A stretch of DNA of 24,332 nucleotides from RGIG5579 sp045601445 (GCA_045601445.1 JAZRZQ010000031.1:1-24332), one strand, 5' to 3'; positions 5,681-14,541 are shown, counted from the first letter of the stretch. Made by a program: numbers and translations. Notes: a model not told the origin generated them from the sequence alone.

Positions 5681-7981
5681 ATGGATTACAGTTTGAAGGA
5701 CGTGGCAGGCAGAATCAAGGGTCTGCGCGAAGCAAAAGGATACACCCAAGAGCAGCTGGCGAAGCTGACCGGTGTATCGGTCGAGGAATACCGTGTGTTG
5801 GAGCAGGGTGAAACGGATTTCAGCTTCACCTTCATTTACAAGTGCGCCAAGGCCTGCGACGTTGAGGTGGTCGATCTTCTCGAGGGCAGCAGCACGACGC
5901 TGACGAGCTTTGCCATCACCAGAAAAGGCGAGGGCCTAAAGATCTTAAAGCAGCACGGTGTCGAATACAACAACCTTGCCCCCAAATTCAAGGACAAGCT
6001 TGCAGAGCCGTTTTTGGTCAAATTCCCCTATCTTCCCGAGGAGCAGAACGCCCCGATGAAGCTCAATTCCCACAACGGTCAGGAATTTGACGTCATCGTC
6101 AAGGGCTCACTCAAGGTGCAGGTGGGAAATCACGTGGACGTGCTTTCCGAGGGAGATTCCATTTTCTACAACAGTCTGATCCCGCACGGAATGATCGCCG
6201 TCAGCGAGGGGGGCTGTGAATTTCACGCCGTCGTTTTAAATCCCCAGGACGGGCTTGTATCCGAGGAGTACCCCGAGGCTCCCGTCGTCGCTCATAAGGC
6301 CGTTGAAAAGGAAAGCGATACGACCACGGTAGCCGATGCCTTTGTCGAGTCATCCTACGATGAGAACGGCGTGTTCAACGGCATCCGCTTTCATAACTCC
6401 GATCGCTTCAACTTTGCCTTTGACTGCGTTGACGCCATTGCGGAAAAGACCCCCGACAAGCTGGCGATGCTGTGGGTGGCAAACGACAAGAGCGACCGCC
6501 GCTTCAGCTTCCTTGATATGAAGAAATACTCCGCCAAGACGGCGAACTACTTCGAATCGCTCGGCATCAAAAAGGGCGACACGGTGATGCTCGTGCTCAA
6601 GCGTCACTATCAGTTCTGGTTCTGTATGCTCGCGCTTCACAAGATCGGTGCGATCGCCATCCCCGCAACCAACCAGCTCGTCGAGCACGACTTTGATTAC
6701 CGCTACAAGGCCGCCCGCGTCAAGGCCATCGTTTGCACGGCCGACGGTGACGTTTCGCTCGAGGCGGAAAAGGCGGCCGCCGCCTACCCCGATATGCTCA
6801 AAATCCTTGTTGGCGGAAAGCGTGACGGCTGGTACGACTTTAACGTGGAAATGGAGCGCTTCAGCACGCACTACGCCCGTACGGAAGCCACTCCCTGCGG
6901 AAACGATCCGATGCTGATGCTCTTCACCTCCGGCACGACGGGCTATCCCCGCATTGCCACGCACTCTTATAAATATGCACTCGGTCACTACCCCACCGCC
7001 AAGCATTGGCACAACGTCAATCCCAACGGGCTTCACTTCACCATCTCCGACACCGGCTGGGGCAAGGCGCTTTGGGGCAAGCTTTACGGACAATGGCTTT
7101 GTGAGGCGGGCGTGTTCACCTACGACTTCGACCGCTTCCATTCCGAGGATATTTTGCCGATGTTTGCAAAATATCACATCACCACCTTCTGTGCGCCGCC
7201 GACGATGTACCGCTTCTTCATCAAGGAAGATCTGTCAAAATACGATCTGTCCTCGATCGAATACGCCACTACCGCGGGCGAGGCGCTGAACCCCGAGGTC
7301 TTTCATCAGTTCAAGAAGGCAACGGGGCTGACCATCATGGAAGGCTTCGGTCAGACGGAAACCACGCTGTCGATCGCAAACTTTGTCGGCTCGACGCCGA
7401 AGATCGGTTCGATGGGCCGTCCCAGCCCGCTGTACGACGTGGTGGTGCTCGATCCCGACGGAAACGAATGCAAGACCGGTGACACCGGCGAGATCTGCAT
7501 CCGCACGAAAGACGGTGCACCCTGCGGTCTGTTTATCGGCTATTATTTGGACGAGGAAAAAACAAACGAGGTCTGGCACGACGGCTACTACCACACCGGC
7601 GATCAGGCCACGATGGACGAGGACGGCTATCTTTGGTACGTCGGCAGAATCGACGACGTCATCAAGTCCTCCGGCTACCGCATCGGCCCGTTTGAGATCG
7701 AAAGCGTCATCATGGAGCTTCCCTACGTGTTGGAATGCGCGGTCACGCCCGTCCCCGACGAGGTGCGCGGACAGATCGTCAAGGCGACCGTGGTGCTCGT
7801 AAAGGGACAAGAGGGCTCCGACGCCTTGAAAAAGGAAATTCAGGAGTACGTCAAGACCCACACCGCGCCTTACAAATACCCGAGAATCGTGGAGTTCGTC
7901 CCCGAACTGCCCAAGACCATCAGCGGCAAGGTCAGACGCGTGGAGATCCGCAAGAACGATCTGGAAAAAATGAAACAATAA
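5681..7981 (+). CDS. XRE-HTH / cupin / acyl-CoA synthetase fusion protein
   Basis: The 766-residue protein starts at ATG 5681 after AAGGAG (about 5666-5671). Residues about 8-65 form an XRE/Cro helix-turn-helix (IKGLREAKGYTQEQLAKLTG). Residues about 105-190 form a small cupin (GQEFDVIVKGSLKVQV, EGDSIFYNSLIPHGM). Residues about 235-766 form an AMP-forming ligase of the acetyl/medium-chain acyl-CoA synthetase type: TSGTTGYPR at residue 416, EGFGQTETTLS, YYHTGDQA, GRIDDVIKSSGYRIGP and the A10 lysine K750 in ISGKVRR. The P-loop lysine common in the family is Arg in TSGTTGYPR. It likely makes an acyl-CoA and may sense its ligand or bind DNA through the N-terminal half. HTH-cupin proteins are usually repressors, so self-regulation is possible. 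The gene stands alone behind an Ile-type T-box. By analogy 2-methylbutyrate is a candidate substrate (inference). Confidence 0.9.
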   Translation: MDYSLKDVAGRIKGLREAKGYTQEQLAKLTGVSVEEYRVLEQGETDFSFTFIYKCAKACDVEVVDLLEGSSTTLTSFAITRKGEGLKILKQHGVEYNNLAPKFKDKLAEPFLVKFPYLPEEQNAPMKLNSHNGQEFDVIVKGSLKVQVGNHVDVLSEGDSIFYNSLIPHGMIAVSEGGCEFHAVVLNPQDGLVSEEYPEAPVVAHKAVEKESDTTTVADAFVESSYDENGVFNGIRFHNSDRFNFAFDCVDAIAEKTPDKLAMLWVANDKSDRRFSFLDMKKYSAKTANYFESLGIKKGDTVMLVLKRHYQFWFCMLALHKIGAIAIPATNQLVEHDFDYRYKAARVKAIVCTADGDVSLEAEKAAAAYPDMLKILVGGKRDGWYDFNVEMERFSTHYARTEATPCGNDPMLMLFTSGTTGYPRIATHSYKYALGHYPTAKHWHNVNPNGLHFTISDTGWGKALWGKLYGQWLCEAGVFTYDFDRFHSEDILPMFAKYHITTFCAPPTMYRFFIKEDLSKYDLSSIEYATTAGEALNPEVFHQFKKATGLTIMEGFGQTETTLSIANFVGSTPKIGSMGRPSPLYDVVVLDPDGNECKTGDTGEICIRTKDGAPCGLFIGYYLDEEKTNEVWHDGYYHTGDQATMDEDGYLWYVGRIDDVIKSSGYRIGPFEIESVIMELPYVLECAVTPVPDEVRGQIVKATVVLVKGQEGSDALKKEIQEYVKTHTAPYKYPRIVEFVPELPKTISGKVRRVEIRKNDLEKMKQ

Positions 7982-8007
7982 AGCCCCTCTCGCATTCCGA
8001 GAAGGCA

Positions 8008-8043
8008 AAAAAAGAATGCACTCGAAAGTGTGCATTCTTTTTT
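8008..8043. terminator. Bidirectional terminator between convergent genes
   Basis: AAAAAAGAATGCAC (8008-8021) pairs with GTGCATTCTTTTTT (8030-8043) around an 8-base loop. There are A-runs on one side and T-runs on the other, so it can end transcription of the XRE-cupin-ligase gene from the left and the RNase J operon from the right. Confidence 0.92.
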
Positions 8044-8059
8044 TGTTTTTTTTTGAAGA

Positions 8060-10066
8060 TCAGACCTCGACCAGAACGGTCATCACCATCGGGCGTTTTT
8101 TGGTTCTGCCGAAGAGGAATTTGGCCACCTCGTCGCGCGTCTTACTTTTCACAGAGGCAAGATCCGTTCCCGAGGAAAGCAGATGCTCGAGGCTGTGCTG
8201 AGCGACGGTGCGGATCTCCTCGATCAGATCCTCGTTTTCGCGAACGTAAACGAAGCCGCGGGTGATGATCTGTACCTCTCCCATCAGATACTTTCCGTAG
8301 CTTTCCACGGCGGCCACGACGGTGATGATGCCGTCCTCGGAGAGCTGCTTGCGATCGCGCAGGACGACGCTGCCGACGTCTCCGACACCGAGGCCGTCGA
8401 TGAGAAGCACGCCCGTATGGACGGTGCCGTTGAAGGCGGCCTTACGACCGCCGTCGGAAAACTCGAGGATCTTACCGATCTCGGAAACAAAGACGTTTTC
8501 CTTGGGGATGCCCGCATACTGCGCGAGAGCGGCGTTTTGCACCAGATGCTTATATTCGCCGTGAACGGGCATAAAGAAGCGGGGCTTGGTGAGGGCAAAG
8601 ATCATTTTGATCTCCTCCTGACAGGCGTGTCCGGAGACGTGCACCTCGGCGATGCGGTCGTACACCACGGAGATCTGCTTCTTCATCAATTCATTGATGA
8701 TGTTGGTGATGGTCTTTTCGTTGCCGGGGATGGGGTGCGCCGAGATGACGACCATATCCTCGGGGGTGAGCTTGACCATACTGTGCGTGCCGAAGGCAAG
8801 ACGGGAGAGCGCGCTCATTGCCTCGCCCTGACTTCCCGTGGTAATGAGGGTGACGTTGCGCGGGGCAAATTTGCGGATTTCCTCCGGCTCGATCAGCGTG
8901 CCCGAGGGGATGGACATATACCCGAGCTTAGAGGCGGTGCTGACAATGTTCTGCATACTGCGCCCGAGGATGCAGACCGCTCTTTGATGCTTGACGCTCG
9001 CGTCGATGATCTGCTGGACGCGGTGAATGTTAGAGGAGAAGGTCGCCACGATCACGCGCTTTTTGTTGTCGTGGAAAATCTGCTCGAGGCTGGTACCGAC
9101 GGTGCGCTCGCTCGGGGTAAAGCCGGCTCTCTCGCAGTTGGTGGAATCGCAAAAGAGTGCGGTGACGCCCTCTCTGCCCAATTCACCGAAACGGGTCAGG
9201 TCGGTCATTTCTCCTGCAATGGGGGTGGAGTCGATCTTGAAGTCGCCCGTAAAGACGAACGTGCCTGCGGGGGAATGGATGGCAAAAGCGAAGGCATCGG
9301 CAATCGAGTGGTTGACCGAAATAGCCTCCACGGAAAACGCACCGACGCGGACGGTCTCACCTGCGCGGATGATGCGCAGATCGGCCGTGCGATTCAATTC
9401 GAACTCCACGAGCTTATTCTCAACGATCCCCAAGGTCAGTTTACTGCCGTAAATGGGCATTGGAACCTTTCTGAGCACGTAGGGAATCGCGCCGATGTGG
9501 TCCTCGTGGCCGTGCGTGAGAAACAGGCCGCGGATCTTGTGTGCGTTGCGCTCCAAATAATCGGTTTCGGGAATGACAAGGTCGATGCCGGGCATTCCGT
9601 CATCGGGAAAGCCCATTCCGCAATCAATGATAATGATGTCGTCATCGGTTTCGACAACGGTCATATTCTTACCGATTTCGCCGAGACCGCCGAGCGGAAT
9701 GACGCGGACGTTTTGCTCGGGAACAGCCTTTTGCGCGTTGCTGTTTTTGCGGGCGCGGGCAGGGCTTGGCTTCGCGGGCGCGGGGCGCGCGGGAGCATCT
9801 TTCTCCCCTTTCTTCTTTTTCGGTGCGGCTTTAGGCGAGGCAGAGGCTTTTTTTCTTTCTTCTCTCATACGAAGGATCTCCTGCTCAATCGTCAGAACGC
9901 TCTCCTTCTCCTTCGGGGCACGCTTGGCTTTTTCCGTGCGCCGACGGGCGGGCGCGTCCTTTTTTAGGTTGGTTTTCTTTTTCGGTTGTTTTTTTGTCGT
10001 TTTCTTTTCTTCTTTTTTATGTACGGGAAGATCATTCTCTTCCCTCCATATTTTTTTCCAATTCAT
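8060..10066 (-). CDS. rnj: Ribonuclease J with long basic N-terminal extension
   Basis: The enzyme is a metallo-beta-lactamase/beta-CASP ribonuclease central to mRNA decay and rRNA maturation in Bacillota, combining endonuclease and 5'-3' exonuclease activity. The start is ATG 10066, preceded by GAGG at about eight bases, giving 668 residues; an in-frame ATG at 10114 lies further inside the upstream gene and has no better site. The catalytic HGHEDHIG motif begins at H185, after VRVIPLGGLGEIGKN. Later motifs include GDFKID and SAHPIPGNE. The first 125 or so residues are a low-complexity Lys/Arg/Ala/Pro-rich extension absent from the compact Bacillus enzymes, plausibly disordered and RNA-binding. 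It overlaps the upstream gene by 35 bases, so it is probably translationally coupled, and it ends at the bidirectional terminator. I cannot say whether it is the J1 or J2 type. Confidence 0.95.
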   Translation of the reverse strand: MNWKKIWREENDLPVHKKEEKKTTKKQPKKKTNLKKDAPARRRTEKAKRAPKEKESVLTIEQEILRMREERKKASASPKAAPKKKKGEKDAPARPAPAKPSPARARKNSNAQKAVPEQNVRVIPLGGLGEIGKNMTVVETDDDIIIIDCGMGFPDDGMPGIDLVIPETDYLERNAHKIRGLFLTHGHEDHIGAIPYVLRKVPMPIYGSKLTLGIVENKLVEFELNRTADLRIIRAGETVRVGAFSVEAISVNHSIADAFAFAIHSPAGTFVFTGDFKIDSTPIAGEMTDLTRFGELGREGVTALFCDSTNCERAGFTPSERTVGTSLEQIFHDNKKRVIVATFSSNIHRVQQIIDASVKHQRAVCILGRSMQNIVSTASKLGYMSIPSGTLIEPEEIRKFAPRNVTLITTGSQGEAMSALSRLAFGTHSMVKLTPEDMVVISAHPIPGNEKTITNIINELMKKQISVVYDRIAEVHVSGHACQEEIKMIFALTKPRFFMPVHGEYKHLVQNAALAQYAGIPKENVFVSEIGKILEFSDGGRKAAFNGTVHTGVLLIDGLGVGDVGSVVLRDRKQLSEDGIITVVAAVESYGKYLMGEVQIITRGFVYVRENEDLIEEIRTVAQHSLEHLLSSGTDLASVKSKTRDEVAKFLFGRTKKRPMVMTVLVEV

Positions 10067-12257
10067 TGATTTTTCCTCGATATTGAAATGCGTTTTCCAA
10101 AGCGGCTTCGACACTGAGCGCCTCGGAGATGATTTTTATGCCATAAAAGCCGGATTCCAGACGAACCCTTTTGTCGGGATCGTGTCGACAGTAACGGATG
10201 AGCTTGGCTTTGTTTTCGTCCTCCGGCTCATAATACAGGGTGGTAACGTAAAGGTTGGGGAGTTTTTTGGTTTCGTGCAAAATGCTCTCTGGCTCAGCCG
10301 ACAGCACGTAATGCAGAAGAGTGGCGGCAAGGAAGTTCTTGTCGTACCAAAAGCGATCGTGAAGCTCGGCGCTTTTCGCACTGCGAACACGGTTGGAGTG
10401 GTGGCAAGAGTAGGTCTCAATCGATGCTCCGAGCTTTTGCAAGCGCCGCACGATGACGGGGGAAGCATGATCGGGAACGGAAAAATGCCGTTTGCCCATA
10501 GCAAACTGCCGCATTGCCACGAAGAATCTGGCGTTTTCGGTATCTGCCAGACGATTTTTGTTGTGATACCATTTCAGGCAATCCTCGAACAAAGCAACGG
10601 AAAAGCCCTCGCTTTTGATTCCATTGTATGCGTCAAGACCGCTTTTTATGGCAGCTTCCCGCAAATACGAGGCGGCGTTCCCCGCGATGCCGATCGACTT
10701 GCGGTCAAAGATGCCGATCACGCGGGAAAGAGCATCCACGTAGCGATCGGAAGCGGGCGATTCGGTTTGAATCCTGCCGCTTTCACTTCCCTCCCGCTCC
10801 CGATCAAGCGAGCCGGAGAGCTTGAGCGTCAGCTTGCGGGGGAGCGCGAAGCCGTCCCGATCGAGAACGAACAGAAGCCCTCTTTGGTTTTCCTCGGAAA
10901 CGTAGACGACGGGAAGAGCGCAGGTAGCGGCGGTAAAGGAAGCGATCTCAAGGCTGCCTTCCCCGAACAGACGGGCGTCAAAGGCGCTTTGGATGACTCC
11001 CGCGGCCACGGAAAGGGCAAAATGACGGCTGTTTGGCTTTGCGGCATCCCAAACGATGCCGATCGGGCCTTGCACGGTTTTGGCAAAGGCGCGGCCGAGC
11101 CGTTCCGCGCCGTCCCGATCGAGCCCGAGTGTTTCTCCGACGGCCGCGCCGCGCTCCGTGAAGCTGACGCTTTCATCGGAAAACGGGTCTTGCGCGGAAA
11201 GGATGCTGTTGGGGGGGTACTTGATCCCTGCGCGGGCAAGCGCGCCGCGCTTCAGAACGCTCTCTGCGCCGACCACGCTGCCCGAAAGCGCAAGAGCATC
11301 CTCCTCCAAATGCACCGATTCGCACAGAATGGCGCTTTTGGCCTCGGCACCGCTCTCGAGACGGACGCCGTCGAAGAGGATCGCGCCGTCGACGCGACTG
11401 CCCTTTTTCAGCTCGACCCCCTCGGACAGAACCGATCCCGCTCCGACCACGGCCTCGGGATCGACCCTTGCCGTATCCGAGAGAAAATACGAGCCTTGGC
11501 CATCCTCGAGCTTGACGGTTCGACCCGCGCGGGAAAGATAGGTGCGAACGCGGCCATCCATCAGATCGCGATTGCACTGATATAGGGTGTGAATCCTGCC
11601 GATGTCACACCAATACCCCTCGTCCTTATAGCCATACAGCGAAAAGCCGCTGTCAAGCAAGAGGGGAAACAGATCGTGAGCAAAATCGAAGGGCTTTCCC
11701 TTCGGCACAAAGGATAAAACCTTGGGAGAGAGAATATACACGCCCGTGTTGACCTGATCGGAGAGCGTTTCCGACCAATCGGGCTTTTCGGAAAAGGCGC
11801 AGATGCGCTCGAAGCGATCCTGCAGGACCACGCCGTATTCCAAGGGAGTCTTGACGCTGGATAGAATCACGGTGGCATCCGCCTTTTTTTCGCGGTGAAA
11901 GGCGATGGCTCGCGTCAGATCGAAATCGCAAAGAGCATCGGCGCAAAGCACGAGGAACAGCTCCTCGTCGCGCAGACGCTCCTCCAGATTTTTCACGCCG
12001 CCCGCTGTGCCGAGGGGAGTTTCCTCCCGACAATACTCAAGCTCCATACCAAAGGCTTGAGGGCCGTATCGCTCCGAGATGCGATCGGCAAGATAATGCG
12101 TGGTAATATACGAGCGCTTGACGCCGTGGTGCGCGAGAAGAGACAGGCAGTAGTCCATCACGGGACGCGCCAGAACGGGAACCAAGGGCTTGGGTCTGGT
12201 ATCGGTAATGGGGCGAAGGCGTTCGCCTCGCCCGCCGGCTAAAAGAACCGCTTTCAT
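10032..12257 (-). CDS. Sugar-phosphate nucleotidyltransferase / beta-helix / degenerate phosphohexomutase fusion
   Basis: The 741-residue protein starts at ATG 12257, eight bases after GGAGG; the upstream ATG at 12290 is unsupported. Residues about 1-235 are a NDP-sugar pyrophosphorylase domain (MKAVLLAGGRGERLRPIT, KPLVPV, CADALCDFD, NTGVYILS). Residues about 250-360 look like left-handed beta-helix hexapeptides. The remaining 370 or so residues follow the phosphomannomutase/phosphoglucomutase fold (LGRAFAKTVQGPIGIVWDA). However, the phosphoserine TASHNP loop aligns with VVYVSEENQRGL and no DxDxD metal loop is visible, so mutase activity is unlikely. The architecture is like mannose-1-phosphate guanylyltransferase-mutase fusions. 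The nucleotide and sugar are not determinable. It lies 76 bases downstream of truB and overlaps RNase J, an unexpected place for envelope or glycogen sugar metabolism. Confidence 0.85.
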   Translation of the reverse strand: MKAVLLAGGRGERLRPITDTRPKPLVPVLARPVMDYCLSLLAHHGVKRSYITTHYLADRISERYGPQAFGMELEYCREETPLGTAGGVKNLEERLRDEELFLVLCADALCDFDLTRAIAFHREKKADATVILSSVKTPLEYGVVLQDRFERICAFSEKPDWSETLSDQVNTGVYILSPKVLSFVPKGKPFDFAHDLFPLLLDSGFSLYGYKDEGYWCDIGRIHTLYQCNRDLMDGRVRTYLSRAGRTVKLEDGQGSYFLSDTARVDPEAVVGAGSVLSEGVELKKGSRVDGAILFDGVRLESGAEAKSAILCESVHLEEDALALSGSVVGAESVLKRGALARAGIKYPPNSILSAQDPFSDESVSFTERGAAVGETLGLDRDGAERLGRAFAKTVQGPIGIVWDAAKPNSRHFALSVAAGVIQSAFDARLFGEGSLEIASFTAATCALPVVYVSEENQRGLLFVLDRDGFALPRKLTLKLSGSLDREREGSESGRIQTESPASDRYVDALSRVIGIFDRKSIGIAGNAASYLREAAIKSGLDAYNGIKSEGFSVALFEDCLKWYHNKNRLADTENARFFVAMRQFAMGKRHFSVPDHASPVIVRRLQKLGASIETYSCHHSNRVRSAKSAELHDRFWYDKNFLAATLLHYVLSAEPESILHETKKLPNLYVTTLYYEPEDENKAKLIRYCRHDPDKRVRLESGFYGIKIISEALSVEAALENAFQYRGKINELEKNMEGRE

Positions 12258-12333
12258 TTCACTTCCTCCGAAAAAAATAATCTGTATCATTATTTTTTCC
12301 GTTGGAAACGGCGGCTATGCGAAGAAAAAATTT

Positions 12334-13239
12334 TTATTCCGCGCTCTCGGGCGGAAAATGCTTTTTGATGCCGAGATACCGCTCTCCGTCACGCTCGGTG
12401 ATCTCCCCGAGAGCGAAAAAGACACCCTTTCGGTACAAACGAAGCCGCGCGCCGACGGGAAAAGTAAGCGAGAGCTTTCGGGTCAGAACGCGCTGGCCGT
12501 TGGCGATCAGATCGTCAAAAAACGGGGGCAAAGAATACACGGGATAAACGGAAAAAAGCGATTCCGTGGGAAGAAGCAACGCTTCTCTTTGCTCGGGGGA
12601 CATGGCTTCGAGCTGTGAGAGTGTATAAGAATCGGCAAGAGAAAAGCCGCAGGCCTCTTCGCGGACGAGAGAATCCATCACGCCCAGACACCCCATTTCG
12701 CGGCAGAGATCGACCAGCAGAGTGCGGATGTAGGTACCCGCCGAGACCTCGGCCAAGAGCGTGGCCGCATCGGGCGTAAAGGAAAGCAGCTCAAGACGGT
12801 AGACCGTCACGCGGCGCGAGGGCCTCTCGATTGTTTTGCCCTCACGGGCGTATTCGTAGAGCTTTTTGCCGTTGATCTTTACGGCGGAGACCATCGGGGG
12901 GATCTGATCGTACGAGCCGACAAAATGTGCCACGGCGCGCTCCATACGCTCGCGATCGGGTCTTGCGGGATCGGTTTGAATGACCTTTCCCCAAATATCC
13001 TCGGTGTCGGTGGCAAGTCCGAAGGAAAGCGTGGCACGGTAGACCTTACGCTCGGAAGGCAGAAGATCGCACGCCTTGACGGCAGAGCCGATCAAAACGG
13101 GAAGCACGCCCTCGGCCTGCGGGTCGAGCGTGCCCGTATGGCCGACCTTTTTGGTGCCGTAGAGTCTGCGAAGCTTTGCCACCGCATCGTGCGAGGTAAA
13201 GCCCGCTTCCTTTTTTAAATTCAGAACGCCGCTTTTCAA
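12334..13239 (-). CDS. truB: tRNA pseudouridine(55) synthase TruB
   Basis: The enzyme isomerises U55 of tRNA T-loops to pseudouridine. The catalytic aspartate is D39 in the family motif GHTGTLDPQAEGVLP. The N-terminus GVLNLKKEAGFTSHDAV and the later TYIRTL segment are also typical. Its 301 residues match the family length, including a C-terminal PUA-like region. The start is a TTG codon at 13239 overlapping the nrnA stop as TTGA, with GAGAGG eight bases upstream; no ATG fits the conserved N-terminus. It is the last translation gene of the nusA cluster. Confidence 0.96.
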   Translation of the reverse strand: MKSGVLNLKKEAGFTSHDAVAKLRRLYGTKKVGHTGTLDPQAEGVLPVLIGSAVKACDLLPSERKVYRATLSFGLATDTEDIWGKVIQTDPARPDRERMERAVAHFVGSYDQIPPMVSAVKINGKKLYEYAREGKTIERPSRRVTVYRLELLSFTPDAATLLAEVSAGTYIRTLLVDLCREMGCLGVMDSLVREEACGFSLADSYTLSQLEAMSPEQREALLLPTESLFSVYPVYSLPPFFDDLIANGQRVLTRKLSLTFPVGARLRLYRKGVFFALGEITERDGERYLGIKKHFPPESAE

Positions 13240-14207
13240 GAAACGACCCTCTCTGCCTCGGAAAGAAGGCGCGCCAAGACCGCCTGCTCCGTACCGACAA
13301 GGGTACAGCCCGCCGCGGCGAAATGGCCGCCGCCGCCGAAGACGGCGCAGAAGGCGGCCGCGTCGATCCCCTCTTCACTGCGAACGGAGACCTTAAATTC
13401 GCCCGCCTCTCTCTCCTTGACGGAAAGAGACAGCACCACGCCCTCGATCTGACGGATGACGTTGATGAGCACGTCCAGCTCGGAATAGCTCGCACCGAGC
13501 TTTTCCTGCTCGGTCAGCGGAACGCACACGTACGCCACCTTGCCGTCGCAAAGAAAGCGCACCTGCGAGGCGGCGTAGCTTTCCAAGGCAAGGCGTTTGA
13601 GGCTTTTGGTTTCAAACAGACGCTTATTGATGCGGTAAAAGTCCCCCTCTTCGACGAAGCGCGAGAGATACGCGGCGGCAAGATAGGTGTTTTCATTGGT
13701 GTTGGAATAGCAAAACAGCCCCGTATCGGTCGCAAGGCCGGTATAGACGGCCAGCGCAAGATGGCGGTCGGGCTCGAGACCGAGGATGCGGACGAGATCA
13801 AGGATCAATTCCGCACAGCTCGCCGAATCGGGAGAGACGCATTTGAGCTTTGCCTTGACGCTGTTGATGCGGTGATGGTCAAGGCAAACGTCGATACGGT
13901 CGAGAAAAGGGGCTGAGACGAGCATCTCCGGCGCGGCAACGTCAACGGTGATAAAGCGCTCCGGCTCAAAGTCCTCGTTCGGCTCGGCATCCAGAAGATA
14001 GGAAAACTCCTTGCCGAAGGGATCGGGACAAAAGATCTTGGCCTTTTTCCCCATCAGACGCAGGGCGCGGCAAAGGGCAACCGCAGAGCCGCAGGCATCG
14101 CCGTCGGGAGAACGGTGACAAGCCACAAGAACCCGATCAAAATCGGGTTCTTTGATGGCTTTGGCGATTTGATTGAGCTTATTTTTCTTCTGTTTCATTG
14201 GTTCCAT
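13236..14207 (-). CDS. nrnA: DHH/DHHA1 phosphoesterase, NrnA-type nanoRNase/pAp phosphatase
   Basis: The 323-residue protein has the DHH signature set: CHRSPDGDACGS (H31, D35, D37), a middle aspartate in ITVDVAAP, DHHRIN, and the DHHA1 motif FGGGGHFAAAG near the C-terminus. NrnA homologues degrade 2-5 nt RNAs and dephosphorylate pAp, and in Bacillota the gene commonly sits between rbfA and truB, as here. It overlaps rbfA by 29 bases and truB by four. AAAGGAG lies about ten bases before ATG 14207. Confidence 0.94.
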   Translation of the reverse strand: MEPMKQKKNKLNQIAKAIKEPDFDRVLVACHRSPDGDACGSAVALCRALRLMGKKAKIFCPDPFGKEFSYLLDAEPNEDFEPERFITVDVAAPEMLVSAPFLDRIDVCLDHHRINSVKAKLKCVSPDSASCAELILDLVRILGLEPDRHLALAVYTGLATDTGLFCYSNTNENTYLAAAYLSRFVEEGDFYRINKRLFETKSLKRLALESYAASQVRFLCDGKVAYVCVPLTEQEKLGASYSELDVLINVIRQIEGVVLSLSVKEREAGEFKVSVRSEEGIDAAAFCAVFGGGGHFAAAGCTLVGTEQAVLARLLSEAERVVS

Positions 14208-14541
14208 TCACATTCAGCTCCTTTAAAACTTGAGCAATATGCGCGCCGTGCTCGGCGGAGCGGTCGTGGAAAAAGGAAAGCTCGGGGGTCTGGCGAAGGT
14301 TCAGGCGCTTGGCAAGGGCAGTGCGCAAATAGCCTGCCGCATTTTCAAGGCCCTCTCTGACCTGCTCCGGATCACCCGTGATGGTTCCGAAATAAATTTT
14401 GGCGAATTTCAAATCGGGGGTCACCCGTGCGCTGTTGACCGTGACGAATGCCGATGACACGCGCGGATCTTTCACGCTGCGGATGATCTCACCCAACTCG
14501 CGGGCAACGGAATCGTTGACCCGTTCCTGTCTGTGATTCAT
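14179..14541 (-). CDS. rbfA: Ribosome-binding factor A
   Basis: The protein is a single KH-like-domain 30S maturation factor of 120 residues, the usual length. Recognisable parts are RQERVNDSVARELGEII at the N-terminus, DPRVSSAFVTVN, the AKIYFGTI strand, and ELSFFHDRSAEHGAHI near the end. It lies 18 bases after infB and has AAAGGA before the ATG. Confidence 0.96.
   Translation of the reverse strand: MNHRQERVNDSVARELGEIIRSVKDPRVSSAFVTVNSARVTPDLKFAKIYFGTITGDPEQVREGLENAAGYLRTALAKRLNLRQTPELSFFHDRSAEHGAHIAQVLKELNVNGTNETEEK

Noticed and set aside
5608..5811. Short open frame spanning the T-box terminator
   Set aside because: It overlaps the terminator and the XRE-HTH gene in another frame and has no ribosome site.
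8183..11585. Two long plus-strand open frames (8183-9967 and 9573-11585) opposite RNase J and the nucleotidyltransferase
   Set aside because: They mirror conserved minus-strand genes, have no ribosome site or recognisable domain, and reflect GC-biased codon use.
12258..12333. Small hairpin (CCGTT/AACGG) downstream of truB as a terminator
   Set aside because: On the minus strand it is followed by As, not Ts, so transcription probably continues into the nucleotidyltransferase gene.
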